The notes beneath the pieces were generated by a model. The model saw only the letters and a list, made by a program, of their open reading frames with translations, made no database searches and was not told the DNA's origin. A DNA stretch of 64,000 bases from the NCBI GenBank assembly GCA_900143635.1, contig FREY01000014.1, positions 35,073 through 99,072 of the forward strand. The letters run 5' to 3'. The DNA is from Rhodobacteraceae bacterium Alg231-04. GTDB lineage: Bacteria; Pseudomonadota; Alphaproteobacteria; Rhodobacterales; Rhodobacteraceae. The stretch's first letter is position 1, and each line of letters opens with the position of its first letter. Positions 1-10,639 of this stretch are shown in pieces. Position numbers and translations under genes: made by a program.

Positions 1-1821
1 CTCGCCAATGGTGCGGCTGGTATTGCCGTGGGCATGGCGACCAATATTCCACCGCATAATATCGCCGAGCTGATCGACGCCTGCATCCATCTGATCAAAA
101 CGCCGGATGCGCGCGACGACACGCTTCTGAACTACGTGCCCGGCCCCGATTTTCCCACCGGCGGCATCATTGTCGAGCCGAAGGAAAACATCGCCCAGGC
201 CTATAGCACCGGGCGCGGGTCTTTCCGGCTGCGCTGCGCCTATGAGGTCGAGGATCTGGGCCGCGGCCAGTGGCAGATCGTGGTTACCGAGATCCCCTAT
301 CAGGTGCAGAAGTCCAAGCTGATCGAAAAGATCGCTGAGCTGATCCAGACCAAGAAAATCCCGATTCTCGCCGATATCCGCGACGAATCGGCCGAGGACA
401 TCCGCATCGTGCTGGAGCCGCGCTCCAAGAACGTCGACCCCGAGGTGCTGATGGGGATGATGTACCGCAGTTCCGATCTGGAAACCCGGTTCAGCCTCAA
501 CATGAACGTGCTGATCGACGGCGTGACGCCCAAGGTCTGTTCGATGAAAGAGGTGCTGCGCGCCTTCCTTGACCATCGCCGTGACGTGTTGCAGCGCCGC
601 TCGCAGCACCGGATGGACAAGATTGACCACCGGCTGGAAGTGCTGGAGGGCTTTATCATTGCCTTCCTCAATCTTGACCGGGTGATCGATATCATTCGCT
701 ACGACGATGATCCCAAGGCCGCGCTGATGCGGGAAGACTGGAGTGCCGATCATCCGCGCGCCTTCACCGAAGCAGAGTATATCTCTCCGTCCGAAGGCGT
801 TGGAGAGCTGACCGAGGTGCAGGCCGAGGCGATCCTCAACATGCGTCTGCGCAGCTTGCGCCGTCTGGAAGAGATCGAACTGACCCGCGAACGCGATGCG
901 CTGCGCGATGAACGCGCAGGATTGGTTGAGCTGCTGGCCTCTGGTGATCTTCAGTGGGACCGGATCATTGAACAGCTGCGCGAGACCAAGAAGACTTTTG
1001 GCAAGGAATTTGAGGGCGGCAAGCGCCGCACCCTTTTTGCCGAGGCAGGCGAAGTGGAAGAGGTGCCGCTGGAAGCGATGATCGACCGCGAGCCGATCAC
1101 CGTGGTCTGCTCGCAGATGGGGTGGATCCGGGCAATGACCGGCCATATCGATCTGAACCGCGAGCTGAAGTTCAAGGACGGCGACGGGCCACGCTTTATC
1201 TTCCATGCGGAAACCACGGACCGGTTGCTGGTCTTTGGCACCAACGGGCGATTCTACACGATTTCAGCCGCCAACCTGCCCGGCGGGCGCGGCATGGGGG
1301 AACCTCTGCGCCTGATCGTCGATCTGCCGAACGAGGCGGAAATCGTCGACCTGATGATCCATAACCCCGAAGGCCGTCTGCTGGTTGCATCGGATGCCGG
1401 CAACGGGTTCATCTGCGCCGAGAAGGACATCGTCGCCCAGACCCGCACCGGCAAACAGGTGTTGAACGTCAAAGGCGACGATCAGGCCAAGATCTGCCTG
1501 CCGGTTGAGGGCGACCATGTGGCTGTGGTGTCCGAGAACGGCAAGCTGTTGGTGTTCTCGGTCGAAGAGATGCCCGAACTGTCCCGCGGCAAGGGTGTTC
1601 GCCTGCAAAAGTACAACATGGCACGCGGCAAACAGGGCTCGCTGGAACTGGACGGCGGCCTTTCCGATATCACCACCTTCAACTGGGAGGATGGGCTGAA
1701 GTGGGAAATGGGTGGAGGTAAGACCCGTCATGAGGGCGACCTGACCCAATGGCTGGGCAAACGCGCCGGCGTTGGCAAACGGCCGCCCTATGGTTTCCCA
1801 CGAAACTATAAGTTCAAATAG
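1..1821 (+). CDS. parC: DNA topoisomerase IV subunit A, 5' end missing
   Basis: The frame is open from base 1 (LANGAAGIAVGMATNIPPHN), so the start, the QRDR and the catalytic tyrosine lie upstream of the window. What remains is the end of the breakage-reunion domain, the coiled-coil tower and the C-terminal beta-pinwheel. The pinwheel has GGRGMGEP and LSRGKGVRLQ but no GyrA box (QRRGGKG), which favours ParC over GyrA. With ParE it decatenates daughter chromosomes. The C-terminus ends in a basic tail (KRPPYGFPRNYKFK). The ParC/GyrA choice is fairly secure but rests on the missing GyrA box. Confidence 0.9.
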   Translation, partial: LANGAAGIAVGMATNIPPHNIAELIDACIHLIKTPDARDDTLLNYVPGPDFPTGGIIVEPKENIAQAYSTGRGSFRLRCAYEVEDLGRGQWQIVVTEIPYQVQKSKLIEKIAELIQTKKIPILADIRDESAEDIRIVLEPRSKNVDPEVLMGMMYRSSDLETRFSLNMNVLIDGVTPKVCSMKEVLRAFLDHRRDVLQRRSQHRMDKIDHRLEVLEGFIIAFLNLDRVIDIIRYDDDPKAALMREDWSADHPRAFTEAEYISPSEGVGELTEVQAEAILNMRLRSLRRLEEIELTRERDALRDERAGLVELLASGDLQWDRIIEQLRETKKTFGKEFEGGKRRTLFAEAGEVEEVPLEAMIDREPITVVCSQMGWIRAMTGHIDLNRELKFKDGDGPRFIFHAETTDRLLVFGTNGRFYTISAANLPGGRGMGEPLRLIVDLPNEAEIVDLMIHNPEGRLLVASDAGNGFICAEKDIVAQTRTGKQVLNVKGDDQAKICLPVEGDHVAVVSENGKLLVFSVEEMPELSRGKGVRLQKYNMARGKQGSLELDGGLSDITTFNWEDGLKWEMGGGKTRHEGDLTQWLGKRAGVGKRPPYGFPRNYKFK

Positions 1822-1850
1822 GCCAGCCGTTTTCTGCTGATGCCTTGTGA

Positions 1851-1873
1851 CCCTCGCGCCACCGGCGCGGGGG
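1851..1873 (+). terminator. GC-rich hairpin after parC
   Basis: Arms CCCTCGCGCC and GGCGCGGGGG around an ACC loop pair over ten base pairs with one G-U. No T-run follows, so it is at most a weak terminator. Confidence 0.35.
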
Positions 1874-1952
1874 ATTGCGCCGCCGCCGCTTTACCGATCC
1901 CCGGTCCTGCGGCTATCTGGGTAACACTTGCTTTTCAGACCGGAACCCCAAC

Positions 1953-2519
1953 ATGATCCGCCTTCTTTCTGCACTCAGCGCTTTTGCCTTTCTCACCGCC
2001 TGCGGTGAAACCCTGCTGGACGAGCCGCCCGAGGATCTGGGCGCGTTCAGCGCGCGCGTTACCCATGTGTATACGGACAAGGCGTTGCAATGGCCGATGT
2101 CGCGCGCAGCGGATCACAGCGAATGGACTGCGGATATTGAGAAAGCACTGGATGCACGGTTGCGCCGCTATCAAGGTGATCAGGAATATGATGTGGCGGT
2201 GACATTGGAGGGCTTCATGCTGGCGCCAGCCGGCGTGCCGGTTCTGTTCTCGCCCAAAAGCGCGGTAGTGGTGAACGTCTTTGTCTATGACGTCGCTGCC
2301 AAAACCTATCTGGCCAAGAAACATCAGTTGCAGGTCTTTGAAGATACCACCGGTGAAAGCGCGATTCTCGGGTCCGGCCATGCACGCACCAAGGACGAAC
2401 AGATTGCGGGCCTAGCGCTGCGGATAGCCGACGAAGTGGAAGAGTGGCTGGCCGAAGAACATGAGGAAAACGGCTGGTTTGCGCCGAAAGCCGCCCCGGA
2501 GCCCGCGGTAGAAGGCTGA
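1953..2519 (+). CDS. small predicted lipoprotein, unknown function
   Basis: 188 aa starting at ATG 1953. This start gives a clean lipoprotein signal: basic N-terminus, hydrophobic core and an L-T-A-C lipobox with Cys17; the upstream in-frame extension lacks one. The mature protein is soluble and acidic (LAEEHEENGW near the end) with a beta-rich centre (VAVTLEGFMLAP, VVVNVFVYD). I do not recognise the family. It sits alone between parC and tuf with its own spacing on both sides. Probably an envelope lipoprotein; no function is proposed. Confidence 0.75.
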   Translation: MIRLLSALSAFAFLTACGETLLDEPPEDLGAFSARVTHVYTDKALQWPMSRAADHSEWTADIEKALDARLRRYQGDQEYDVAVTLEGFMLAPAGVPVLFSPKSAVVVNVFVYDVAAKTYLAKKHQLQVFEDTTGESAILGSGHARTKDEQIAGLALRIADEVEEWLAEEHEENGWFAPKAAPEPAVEG

Positions 2520-2554
2520 GACCCTCGTTCAGGGCCACTTCACGCAGGAACTGC

Positions 2555-2583
2555 TTGATTTTATCCCCAGAACCAAATATGCC
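2555..2583 (+). promoter_or_regulatory. possible tuf promoter
   Basis: TTGATT (2555-2560), a 17-bp spacer and TATGCC (2578-2583) lie about 60 bp before tuf. The -10 match is weak. Confidence 0.3.
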
Positions 2584-2643
2584 GCGCGCGCAGAGGAAAC
2601 CGGGTCGACATGTGACCCCTCATTTCAAAAGGGCGCCTAGAGA

Positions 2644-3819
<1,176 letters not shown>

Positions 3820-3843
3820 TCAGTTCTTCTGATTGCCGGAAAG

Positions 3844-3871
3844 AAAGGGCCGCCCCTGGGGCGGCCCTTTT
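3844..3871 (+). terminator. intrinsic terminator of tuf
   Basis: AAAGGGCCGCCCC is followed by its complement GGGGCGGCCCTTT and a T. It is a nearly perfect palindrome and could act on both strands. Confidence 0.85.
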
Positions 3872-4054
3872 GCGTTGGGCTGTAGTGGCGTTTTTCGCGG
3901 GTAGGATATTTCCTTATTGATTTGATTGATCTGAGGAGATTTCGACACATCCAACGGTTTATTACCTAACTGAAAATCAACGCCTTCCATATTTCGCAAG
4001 GCGTCGTTAAGGATTTGATCGAGTTGGAAAATTCGGAAAATTTGGGTAAAATTG

Positions 4055-4654
4055 ATGATGAGAAAATTGGGCGCTGCAATGGCGGCGATAGCGGCATTTG
4101 TGGCAACAGGGGTTTCGGCGGAAAATTACTTTGGTTTTGCTGTGGAAACCATGTCGGTGGATTCTGAATCTGAATTTGGGGAGACTTCCGAATCCTCTTT
4201 ATCAGGTGTTTCTGCCATTCTGGGTCGCACTTAAGAGGCAGATGGCTTCTTCTGGGGATTTGAGGGCAGTGTCACTGCAAACTTGGGCGGGGCGTTTGAC
4301 CTGAATGGTACTGAGTGCTCCACGATCGCAAACGGTCCGTACATGTGTGAGCAGGATTCAAGTGTTCGGGTCTATGCTTTGATTGGCAAAACTTTTGGTG
4401 ACTACGACATCTACGGCAAACTGGGTTATGGTGCTGCCTTTGGTGATTTTGCCGTAAGTTCCTTTGATCAGGAAAGTGGGTCTATTCGCGGTCAAACAAT
4501 TGCTGTAGGCGCGGCCCGACAGGTCGAGGGGTACGGTAAAGTTTTTGCCGAGTTGATTTACGATGATTTCGGCGATTCCGGTGACCAGCCCGGCGGATAT
4601 TCCAGCGATTATAACGCAATGGGACTGCGTATCGGCTTCACTCAGCCATTTTGA
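4055..4654 (+). pseudogene. outer-membrane beta-barrel protein gene interrupted by one in-frame stop
   Basis: The 5' part encodes a signal peptide (MRKLGAAMAAIAAFVATGVSA) and the first strands. It ends at TAA 4232-4234 after GVSAILGRT. The same frame resumes at once with EADGFFWGFEGSVTANLGG and runs to 4654, ending in a typical barrel C-terminus (LRIGFTQPF, terminal Phe). No frameshift is needed to join the two parts. The full product would be about 199 codons, OmpA-like/opacity-family in character (GxFxGxE, GKLGYGA). Base composition is more AT-rich than the neighbours. Either a recent nonsense mutation or a sequencing error; readthrough is less likely. Confidence 0.7.
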
Positions 4655-4768
4655 TCTCGACTATGTCTTCTGTCTGAGCCTTCTCTGCATCGGTGGTTTC
4701 AGCGGAGGGCTTCGAGGGGCCTTCACAAGGGAGAGCAAGTGATTGGTCTGCGTCTATGAGGATCCCTC

Positions 4769-4797
4769 TTGCCATGCCCTTCTAACAAGCGTATAGC
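4769..4797 (+). promoter_or_regulatory. promoter of the S10 block
   Basis: TTGCCA (4769-4774), exactly 17 bp, then TATAGC (4792-4797). It predicts a start near 4804 and a leader of about 113 nt before rpsJ. The leader contains a GTTC/GAAC hairpin just after the start. Confidence 0.55.
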
Positions 4798-4916
4798 GCG
4801 CGAGTTCGCACTATGTGAACTGAGGCGGGGTGATTCCCGTCTTTTGGGTTCGATGAGGGTTAGCGATACGCGCCGACCCTCCTCTCAACTCCAACGCCTG
4901 AATATAAGGCTATGAA

Positions 4917-5231
4917 ATGCAAAGCCAAAACATTCGTATCCGGCTGAAAGCATTCGACTACCGTGTACTGGACGCCAGCACACAGGAAATCGTTGCAACA
5001 GCCAAGCGGACTGGCGCCACTGTACGTGGTCCAATCCCGCTTCCGAATAAGATCGAGAAATTCACTGTTCTGCGTGGCCCCCACGTTGACAAGAAATCCC
5101 GTGACCAGTTCGAAATCCGCACCCACAAGCGGATGCTGGACATCGTTGATCCGACCCCCCAGACCGTTGACGCGCTGATGAAGCTCGACCTCGCCGCTGG
5201 TGTGGACGTCGAGATCAAGCTGCAGTCATAA
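4917..5231 (+). CDS. rpsJ: 30S ribosomal protein S10 (NusE)
   Basis: 104 aa, normal family length. First gene of the S10 block. The sequence shows [14 protein letters not shown], the [35 protein letters not shown] core and [15 protein letters not shown] end. Besides its place in the 30S head, S10 is NusE in transcription antitermination in other bacteria. rplC follows after 19 bp. Confidence 0.98.
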   Translation: MQSQNIRIRLKAFDYRVLDASTQEIVATAKRTGATVRGPIPLPNKIEKFTVLRGPHVDKKSRDQFEIRTHKRMLDIVDPTPQTVDALMKLDLAAGVDVEIKLQS

Positions 5232-5250
5232 GATCGGAGGGTATAAAAAC

Positions 5251-5976
5251 ATGCGCTCTGGTATTATCGCAAAAAAAGTCGGCATGACCCGGCTGTTCCA
5301 AGAAGACGGCAAGCAGATCCCTGTGACCGTTCTTCACCTGGACGGCCTGCAGGTTGTTGCTCAGCGTACCGAAGACAAAGACGGCTACACAGCTGTTCAG
5401 CTCGGTGCTGGTTCCGCCAAGGCAAAACGCACTTCGAAAGCTATGCGTGGTCACTACGCTGCAGCCAAGGTTGAGCCCAAGCGCAAGCTGGTCGAATTCC
5501 GCGTGCCTGCAGATGGTCTGATCGAAGTTGGTGCCGAAATCTCGGCCGAGCACTTCCTCGAAGGCCAAAAGGTCGACGTGACCGGTACGTCCATTGGTAA
5601 AGGCTTCGCCGGCGCCATGAAACGCTGGAACTTTGGTGGTCTGCGCGCGACACACGGTGTGTCGATCTCGCACCGTTCGCACGGTTCCACCGGCCAGTGT
5701 CAGGATCCCGGCAAGGTTTTCAAAGGCAAAAAGATGGCCGGCCACATGGGTGCTGCCCGCGTGACCACCCAGAACCTGGAAGTCGTCAAAACTGACGCCG
5801 ACCGTGGTCTGGTGTTCATCAAAGGCGCCGTACCTGGTCCGAAATCCGGTTGGGTTACCGTCAAGGATGCTGTGAAGAAGAAGGCCCCCGAGGGTCTGCC
5901 CTTCCCCGCAGGTCTGAAATCGGCAGCTGTTGAAGCTCCGGCGGAAGAAGTTTCCGCGGAAGGTGGTGAAGCATGA
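5251..5976 (+). CDS. rplC: 50S ribosomal protein L3
   Basis: 241 aa from ATG 5251, chosen over an upstream in-frame start inside rpsJ because GGAGG at 5236-5240 precedes it and the family begins [14 protein letters not shown]. The signature [13 protein letters not shown]...[16 protein letters not shown] is intact. The C-terminus is a Glu/Ala-rich extension of about 30 residues, common in this group. Ends with a 4-bp ATGA overlap with rplD. Confidence 0.97.
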   Translation: MRSGIIAKKVGMTRLFQEDGKQIPVTVLHLDGLQVVAQRTEDKDGYTAVQLGAGSAKAKRTSKAMRGHYAAAKVEPKRKLVEFRVPADGLIEVGAEISAEHFLEGQKVDVTGTSIGKGFAGAMKRWNFGGLRATHGVSISHRSHGSTGQCQDPGKVFKGKKMAGHMGAARVTTQNLEVVKTDADRGLVFIKGAVPGPKSGWVTVKDAVKKKAPEGLPFPAGLKSAAVEAPAEEVSAEGGEA

Positions 5977-6590
5977 AACTTGATGTGATCAAACTCGACG
6001 GCGAAAAAGCCGGCGACATCGAGCTGAACGCCGATCTGTTCGGTCTGGAGCCGCGTGCGGACATCCTGCACCGTGTGGTCCGCTGGCAGCGTAACAACGC
6101 GCAGGCCGGTACCCACAAGGTAAAGACCCGCTCGGAAGTCAACTACTCGACCAAGAAGATCTATCGCCAAAAAGGCACCGGTGGCGCACGCCACGGCGCG
6201 CGCTCGGCACCGATCTTCCGCGGTGGTGGTGTCTACAAAGGTCCGGTTGTGCGTTCGCACGGTCACGACCTGACCAAGAAGTTCCGCAAGCTGGGTCTGC
6301 GCCACGCTCTGTCCGCCAAAATGGCTGCCGGTGAACTGGTTGTCATCGAAGACGCAACTGCCGAAGGCAAAACCGCTGCTCTGGCTAAACAGGTTAAGAA
6401 CCTGGGCTGGAAACGCGCGCTGGTCATCGACGGTGCCTCGGTGAACGAAGGCTTCCTGAAAGCATCGCGCAACATTGAAGGTCTGGATATCCTGCCGACA
6501 ATGGGCGCAAACGTTTATGATATCCTCAAGCGTGACACCCTGGTGATCACCAAAGCGGGTATCGAAGCACTGGAGGCTCGCCTGAAATGA
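5973..6590 (+). CDS. rplD: 50S ribosomal protein L4
   Basis: 205 aa. It contains the extended-loop signature [27 protein letters not shown]4 lines the exit tunnel with L22 and in E. coli autoregulates the S10 operon; no such leader structure is demonstrated here. Coupled to rplC and rplW by ATGA overlaps on both sides. Confidence 0.97.
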   Translation: MKLDVIKLDGEKAGDIELNADLFGLEPRADILHRVVRWQRNNAQAGTHKVKTRSEVNYSTKKIYRQKGTGGARHGARSAPIFRGGGVYKGPVVRSHGHDLTKKFRKLGLRHALSAKMAAGELVVIEDATAEGKTAALAKQVKNLGWKRALVIDGASVNEGFLKASRNIEGLDILPTMGANVYDILKRDTLVITKAGIEALEARLK

Positions 6591-6883
6591 GTGCCAAGGC
6601 AGAACATTACGACGTGATCCGCAAGCCGGTTGTCACCGAAAAAGCCACCATGGCGTCCGAAAACGGCGCGGTTGTTTTTGAAGTCGCAATCGACTCCAAC
6701 AAGCCGCAGATCAAAGAAGCTGTTGAAGCTCTCTTTGGTGTGAAGGTGAAGGCGGTTAACACCACCATCACCAAAGGTAAGCAGAAGCGTTTCCGGGGCC
6801 AGATCGGTCGCCGCAAAGACGTCAAAAAGGCCTATGTGACCCTCGAAGAGGGCAACACAATCGACGTGTCCACCGGACTCTGA
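6587..6883 (+). CDS. rplW: 50S ribosomal protein L23
   Basis: 98 aa, usual length. Binding platform for trigger factor and SRP at the tunnel exit. Typical motifs are [14 protein letters not shown] and the loop [28 protein letters not shown]. Unlike the classical S10 operon, a strong terminator follows and rplB starts about 1 kb further on. Confidence 0.97.
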   Translation: MSAKAEHYDVIRKPVVTEKATMASENGAVVFEVAIDSNKPQIKEAVEALFGVKVKAVNTTITKGKQKRFRGQIGRRKDVKKAYVTLEEGNTIDVSTGL

Positions 6884-6907
6884 GATTAGGTTCTTTTGAA
6901 TGATAGA

Positions 6908-6935
6908 AAGGCCCTCGCATTTGCGGGGGCCTTTT
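6908..6935 (+). terminator. intrinsic terminator after rplW
   Basis: AGGCCCTCGC-ATTT-GCGGGGGCCT followed by TTTT. It splits the S10 cluster between rplW and rplB. Confidence 0.85.
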
Positions 6936-7046
6936 TCGTTAGTGGAGTGCCGCTAGCGCGGCCTCTCTGTGTTGGGGCGGAGTATTCCTCCCCTATCATT
7001 CCTGACGCATTCGCGTATGGGAGGGGGGTCTTAAGGAGAATGACAG

Positions 7047-7559
7047 ATGGAACCTTCACAGAGCCTGCCTGAACTGGTTACGGCGGCGCAGGCCAATGCA
7101 AAGACATATGAAGATCGCATTTCGGTGGTTCTAGCGATTGGTGGCGAGCAGAAACGATCTGCTGCCCAGAAGGAAGAGTTGCGCGAGGCGACGATTGCGC
7201 TGGAAGCGGCAGCGGTCGATATTTTCACCCTGTTTGAGGCCCGCATGCAGCATCACTTTAAGCGAGGGCCGTTTTCACGGAAATTGACCGCTTCGCTGAA
7301 AAAATCCGGAAAGGCTGATCTCGCCGAGAAGGTCCATCAGTATTACCTTGTGATCAACGTGCTGAAACATGGCAAGGGCGCGAGTTATCGCGAGTTACTC
7401 AGTGCCTCTGGGTCCCCGTTTAAGGTGCGCACCGGGCAGGACAGTTCGACCGAGGAGGGTCAGGCATCTGTTGGTCTGGTGGATATCAGTTTTGCGGGTT
7501 TTTTCGCCGGGCTGACTGACACCATTCTAGAGGCGAGCAGGTTCCTCGAAAAAGGCTAG
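7047..7559 (+). CDS. conserved-looking hypothetical protein inserted in the S10 cluster
   Basis: 170 aa. The start at ATG 7047 is preceded by AAGGAG at 7033-7038 with 8-bp spacing. The protein is soluble and mainly helical, with no signal peptide. A segment YYLVINVLKHGKGASYRELL (about residues 99-118) resembles the N-x3-K-H-G stretch seen in some HEPN-like helical domains, but I cannot claim membership. The C-terminal half is hydrophobic-alternating (VGLVDISFAGFFAGLTDTILEA). It lies between rplW (after its terminator) and rplB, same strand, so probably its own transcription unit. Function unknown. Confidence 0.7.
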   Translation: MEPSQSLPELVTAAQANAKTYEDRISVVLAIGGEQKRSAAQKEELREATIALEAAAVDIFTLFEARMQHHFKRGPFSRKLTASLKKSGKADLAEKVHQYYLVINVLKHGKGASYRELLSASGSPFKVRTGQDSSTEEGQASVGLVDISFAGFFAGLTDTILEASRFLEKG

Positions 7560-7924
7560 GGGGCTGGCCTGCAGGATCCGGAGGCACAACGGATCCCGTC
7601 GGCATTCCTGCGGCCTTTCAGGCGTCCGTGTGCCGATGATTTCAAGGTTCAGGACTACTACTCTGGCGGCAATCTGCGACCAAGGGTTGAAAGTTTCCAC
7701 GCCCTATAGACTCGCTCTTCATTCCCTGCTACCTCGCACCAGTCTTGCAGCCTCGGATTCGTTCCGGGGCTCTGGATATTTGAACGCCGGGGACCTTCGG
7801 GGCCCTATATACTGGCCACCTTAGTAGTGCGGTTCGATGCGAACCAAACGGGCAGGGGGCTTACACATAGCCGGACCAAAGACAACAACCTAAGGTCTGG
7901 CACGCTAAACGGAAGACAGAAAGC
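7560..7924 (+). other. 365-bp intergenic stretch before rplB
   Basis: No convincing gene. It contains a TATATACT box (7806-7813) about 110 bp before rplB, with TTGAAC at 7780-7785, but the 20-bp gap is too long for a standard promoter. A promoter and leader for the rplB-rplP block must lie here or upstream. Confidence 0.4.
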
Positions 7925-8767
7925 ATGGCACTTAAGTCGTATAAGCCGACGACGCCGGGCCAGCGCGGGCTGGTGCTGATCGACCGTTCGGAGCTCTGGA
8001 AAGGACGCCCCGTCAAATCCCTCACCGAGGGTCTGACGAAATCGGGTGGCCGGAACAACACCGGACGGATCACTTCACGCCGCCGCGGCGGTGGCGCAAA
8101 ACGCCTCTACCGGATCGTTGATTTCAAACGCAACAAATTGGATGTTGCGGCAACCGTTGAACGGATCGAATACGACCCGAACCGGACCGCATTCATCGCT
8201 CTGATCAAATATGATGACGGCGAGCAGGCCTACATCCTGGCACCCCAGCGTTTGGCTGTTGGTGACAAGGTTGTCGCGTCCGCCAAGGCCGACATCAAGC
8301 CGGGCAACGCAATGCCGTTCTCGGGCATGCCGATCGGTACCATCATCCACAACATCGAGATGAAGCCAGGCAAAGGCGGCCAGATCGCCCGTGCTGCTGG
8401 TACTTACGCTCAGTTTGTTGGTCGCGATGGTGGCTACGCTCAGATCCGCCTGTCTTCGGGCGAACTGCGTCTGGTACGTCAGGAATGCATGGCCACCGTT
8501 GGTGCCGTGTCCAACCCCGACAACTCCAACCAGAACTACGGTAAAGCTGGCCGCATGCGTCACAAGGGCAAGCGTCCTTCTGTACGTGGTGTTGTCATGA
8601 ACCCGATCGATCACCCGCATGGTGGTGGTGAAGGCCGGACCTCTGGTGGTCGTCACCCGGTTACTCCCTGGGGTAAGCCGACCAAAGGTGCCCGTACCCG
8701 TAACAAGAACAAAGCGTCCAGCAAGCTGATCATCCGCTCGCGGCACGCCAAGAAGAAGGGACGTTAA
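7925..8767 (+). CDS. rplB: 50S ribosomal protein L2
   Basis: 280 aa, full length. L2 supports the peptidyl transferase centre. The SH3-like core ([24 protein letters not shown]) and the C-terminal signature [17 protein letters not shown] with the conserved His are intact. First gene of the block rplB-rpsS-rplV-rpsC-rplP. Confidence 0.98.
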   Translation: MALKSYKPTTPGQRGLVLIDRSELWKGRPVKSLTEGLTKSGGRNNTGRITSRRRGGGAKRLYRIVDFKRNKLDVAATVERIEYDPNRTAFIALIKYDDGEQAYILAPQRLAVGDKVVASAKADIKPGNAMPFSGMPIGTIIHNIEMKPGKGGQIARAAGTYAQFVGRDGGYAQIRLSSGELRLVRQECMATVGAVSNPDNSNQNYGKAGRMRHKGKRPSVRGVVMNPIDHPHGGGEGRTSGGRHPVTPWGKPTKGARTRNKNKASSKLIIRSRHAKKKGR

Positions 8768-8770
8768 TCT

Positions 8771-9049
8771 ATGTCTCGCTCTGTTTGGAAAGGCCCATTT
8801 GTTGACGCCTACGTCCTCAAAAAGGCAGAAGCTGCTCGTGAATCGAGCCGCAACGAAGTGATCAAGATCTGGTCGCGCCGTTCCACCATCCTGCCCCAGT
8901 TCGTGGGTCTGACCTTTGGTGTCTACAACGGCAAAAAACACATTCCCGTAAACGTCTCGGAAGACATGATCGGTCAGAAGTTCGGTGAATATGCACCGAC
9001 TCGCACCTATTATGGCCACGCCGCCGACAAAAAAGCGAAGCGGAAGTAA
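8771..9049 (+). CDS. rpsS: 30S ribosomal protein S19
   Basis: 92 aa, three bases after rplB. 30S head protein forming a pair with S13. Family motifs [27 protein letters not shown] and [22 protein letters not shown] are present. Confidence 0.98.
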   Translation: MSRSVWKGPFVDAYVLKKAEAARESSRNEVIKIWSRRSTILPQFVGLTFGVYNGKKHIPVNVSEDMIGQKFGEYAPTRTYYGHAADKKAKRK

Positions 9050-9052
9050 GTC

Positions 9053-9433
9053 ATGGGCAAGGATAAAAACCCCCGCCGCGTGGCAGACAACGAAGCAATG
9101 GCAAAACTGCGCATGCTCCGTACTAGCCCGCAGAAACTGAACCTGGTTGCCGGCCTGATCCGCGGCAAGAAAGTGGACAAGGCTCTGACCGAACTCACTT
9201 TCTCCAACAAGCGGATCGCGCAGGACGTGAAGAAATGCCTTCAGTCCGCCATTGCGAACGCCGAAAACAACCACAACCTTGACGTTGACGAGCTGATCGT
9301 TGCGGAAGCTTGGGTTGGCAAGAACATGACCCTGAAGCGCGGTCGCCCGCGTGCACGTGGTCGTTTCGGCAAGATCCTGAAGCCGTTCGCTGAGATCACC
9401 ATCAAGGTGCGTCAAGTTGAGGAGCAAGCCTAA
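9053..9433 (+). CDS. rplV: 50S ribosomal protein L22
   Basis: 126 aa. The beta-hairpin that reaches the exit tunnel ([24 protein letters not shown], near residues 84-107) is intact, with no macrolide-type insertion or deletion visible. Its TAA shares one base with the rpsC start (TAATG). Confidence 0.97.
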   Translation: MGKDKNPRRVADNEAMAKLRMLRTSPQKLNLVAGLIRGKKVDKALTELTFSNKRIAQDVKKCLQSAIANAENNHNLDVDELIVAEAWVGKNMTLKRGRPRARGRFGKILKPFAEITIKVRQVEEQA

Positions 9434-10140
9434 TGGGTAACAAAGTTAATCCGATCGGCATGCGCCTTCAGGTCAACCGTACCTGGGACAGCCGTTGGTA
9501 CGCCGACACCAAAGATTTCGGTGATCTTCTGCTGGAAGACATCAAGATCCGCGAATTCATTGGCGTTGAATGCAAGCAGGCTGGTATTGCCCGCGTGATC
9601 ATCGAGCGTCCCCACAAGAAGTGCCGTGTGACCATTCACACTGCGCGTCCGGGCGTGATCATCGGCAAGAAAGGCGCAGACATCGAAACCCTGCGCAAGA
9701 AGCTGGCGAACATCACCGACAGCGAACTGCACCTGAACATCGTTGAAGTCCGCAAGCCGGAACTCGACGCTGCTCTGGTCGGCGAGTCCATCGCACAGCA
9801 GCTGGAGCGTCGTGTCTCCTTCCGCCGTGCCATGAAACGTGCCGTGCAGAACGCAATGCGCATGGGTGCCCTGGGTATCCGCGTAAACGTCGCCGGTCGT
9901 CTGGGTGGTGCTGAAATCGCGCGTACCGAATGGTACCGTGAAGGCCGTGTGCCGCTGCACACTCTGCGCGCAGACATCGATTACGCACACGTCGAAGCGA
10001 AAACTGCCTATGGCATCATCGGGATCAAGACTTGGATCTTCAAAGGTGAAATCATGGAGCACGATCCGCAGGCGCGTGACCGTAAAGCTCAGGAACTCCA
10101 GGACGGCCCTGCACCTCGTGGTGCTGGTGGTCGCCGCTAA
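9433..10140 (+). CDS. rpsC: 30S ribosomal protein S3
   Basis: 235 aa. KH type II domain with [14 protein letters not shown] (GxxG loop at about residues 73-78), followed by the S3 C-terminal domain with [30 protein letters not shown]. Part of the mRNA entry site. Translation is coupled to rplV by the TAATG overlap. Confidence 0.98.
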   Translation: MGNKVNPIGMRLQVNRTWDSRWYADTKDFGDLLLEDIKIREFIGVECKQAGIARVIIERPHKKCRVTIHTARPGVIIGKKGADIETLRKKLANITDSELHLNIVEVRKPELDAALVGESIAQQLERRVSFRRAMKRAVQNAMRMGALGIRVNVAGRLGGAEIARTEWYREGRVPLHTLRADIDYAHVEAKTAYGIIGIKTWIFKGEIMEHDPQARDRKAQELQDGPAPRGAGGRR

Positions 10141-10151
10141 GGAGAGAATAG

Positions 10152-10565
10152 ATGCTTCAGCCAAAGCGTACTAAATTCCGCAAAATGCACAAAGGCCGGA
10201 TCAAAGGTCTTGCAAAGGGCGGTTCCGACCTCAACTTCGGCACGTATGGCCTCAAAGCCCTGCAGCCCGAGCGTGTAACAGCGCGTCAGATCGAAGCGGC
10301 TCGCCGCGCGATGACCCGCCACATGAAGCGCCAGGGCCGTGTTTGGATCCGGATCTTCCCGGATGTGCCGGTCACCTCGAAGCCGACCGAAGTCCGTATG
10401 GGTAAAGGTAAAGGCTCCGTGGACTATTGGGCAGCCAAGGTTAAGCCTGGCCGCGTGATGTTCGAGATCGACGGCGTCGATGACGACATCGCCCGTGAGG
10501 CCCTGCGCCTCGCAGCGATGAAGCTGCCGATCAAGACCCGCGTTGTGGTCCGCGAAGACTGGTAA
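10152..10565 (+). CDS. rplP: 50S ribosomal protein L16
   Basis: 137 aa. Starts [19 protein letters not shown]; contains [27 protein letters not shown], where the Arg hydroxylated in E. coli (Arg81) region is present. Last gene before a strong terminator; rpmC, which normally follows at once, is 2.6 kb away. Confidence 0.98.
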   Translation: MLQPKRTKFRKMHKGRIKGLAKGGSDLNFGTYGLKALQPERVTARQIEAARRAMTRHMKRQGRVWIRIFPDVPVTSKPTEVRMGKGKGSVDYWAAKVKPGRVMFEIDGVDDDIAREALRLAAMKLPIKTRVVVREDW

Positions 10566-10589
10566 GCCCGGTCTTAGCTTGAAATCAGA

Positions 10590-10622
10590 AAGCCCCCGCT
10601 GAGTGATCAGCGGGGGCTTTTT
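10590..10622 (+). terminator. intrinsic terminator after rplP
   Basis: AAGCCCCCGCTGA-GTGA-TCAGCGGGGGCTT with a T-run. Perfect 13-bp stem. Confidence 0.9.
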
Positions 10623-10639
10623 CGTCTGACGGAACGGGA

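Noticed and set aside
1264..1749. 161-aa frame antisense to parC
   Set aside because: Shadow of a high-GC gene; no family resemblance and no start signals.
7630..7824. 64-aa frame upstream of rplB
   Set aside because: No ribosome site; sits in the probable leader.
8075..9427. 450-aa antisense frame across rplB-rplV
   Set aside because: Antisense to three unmistakable ribosomal genes; composition is that of a reversed coding frame.
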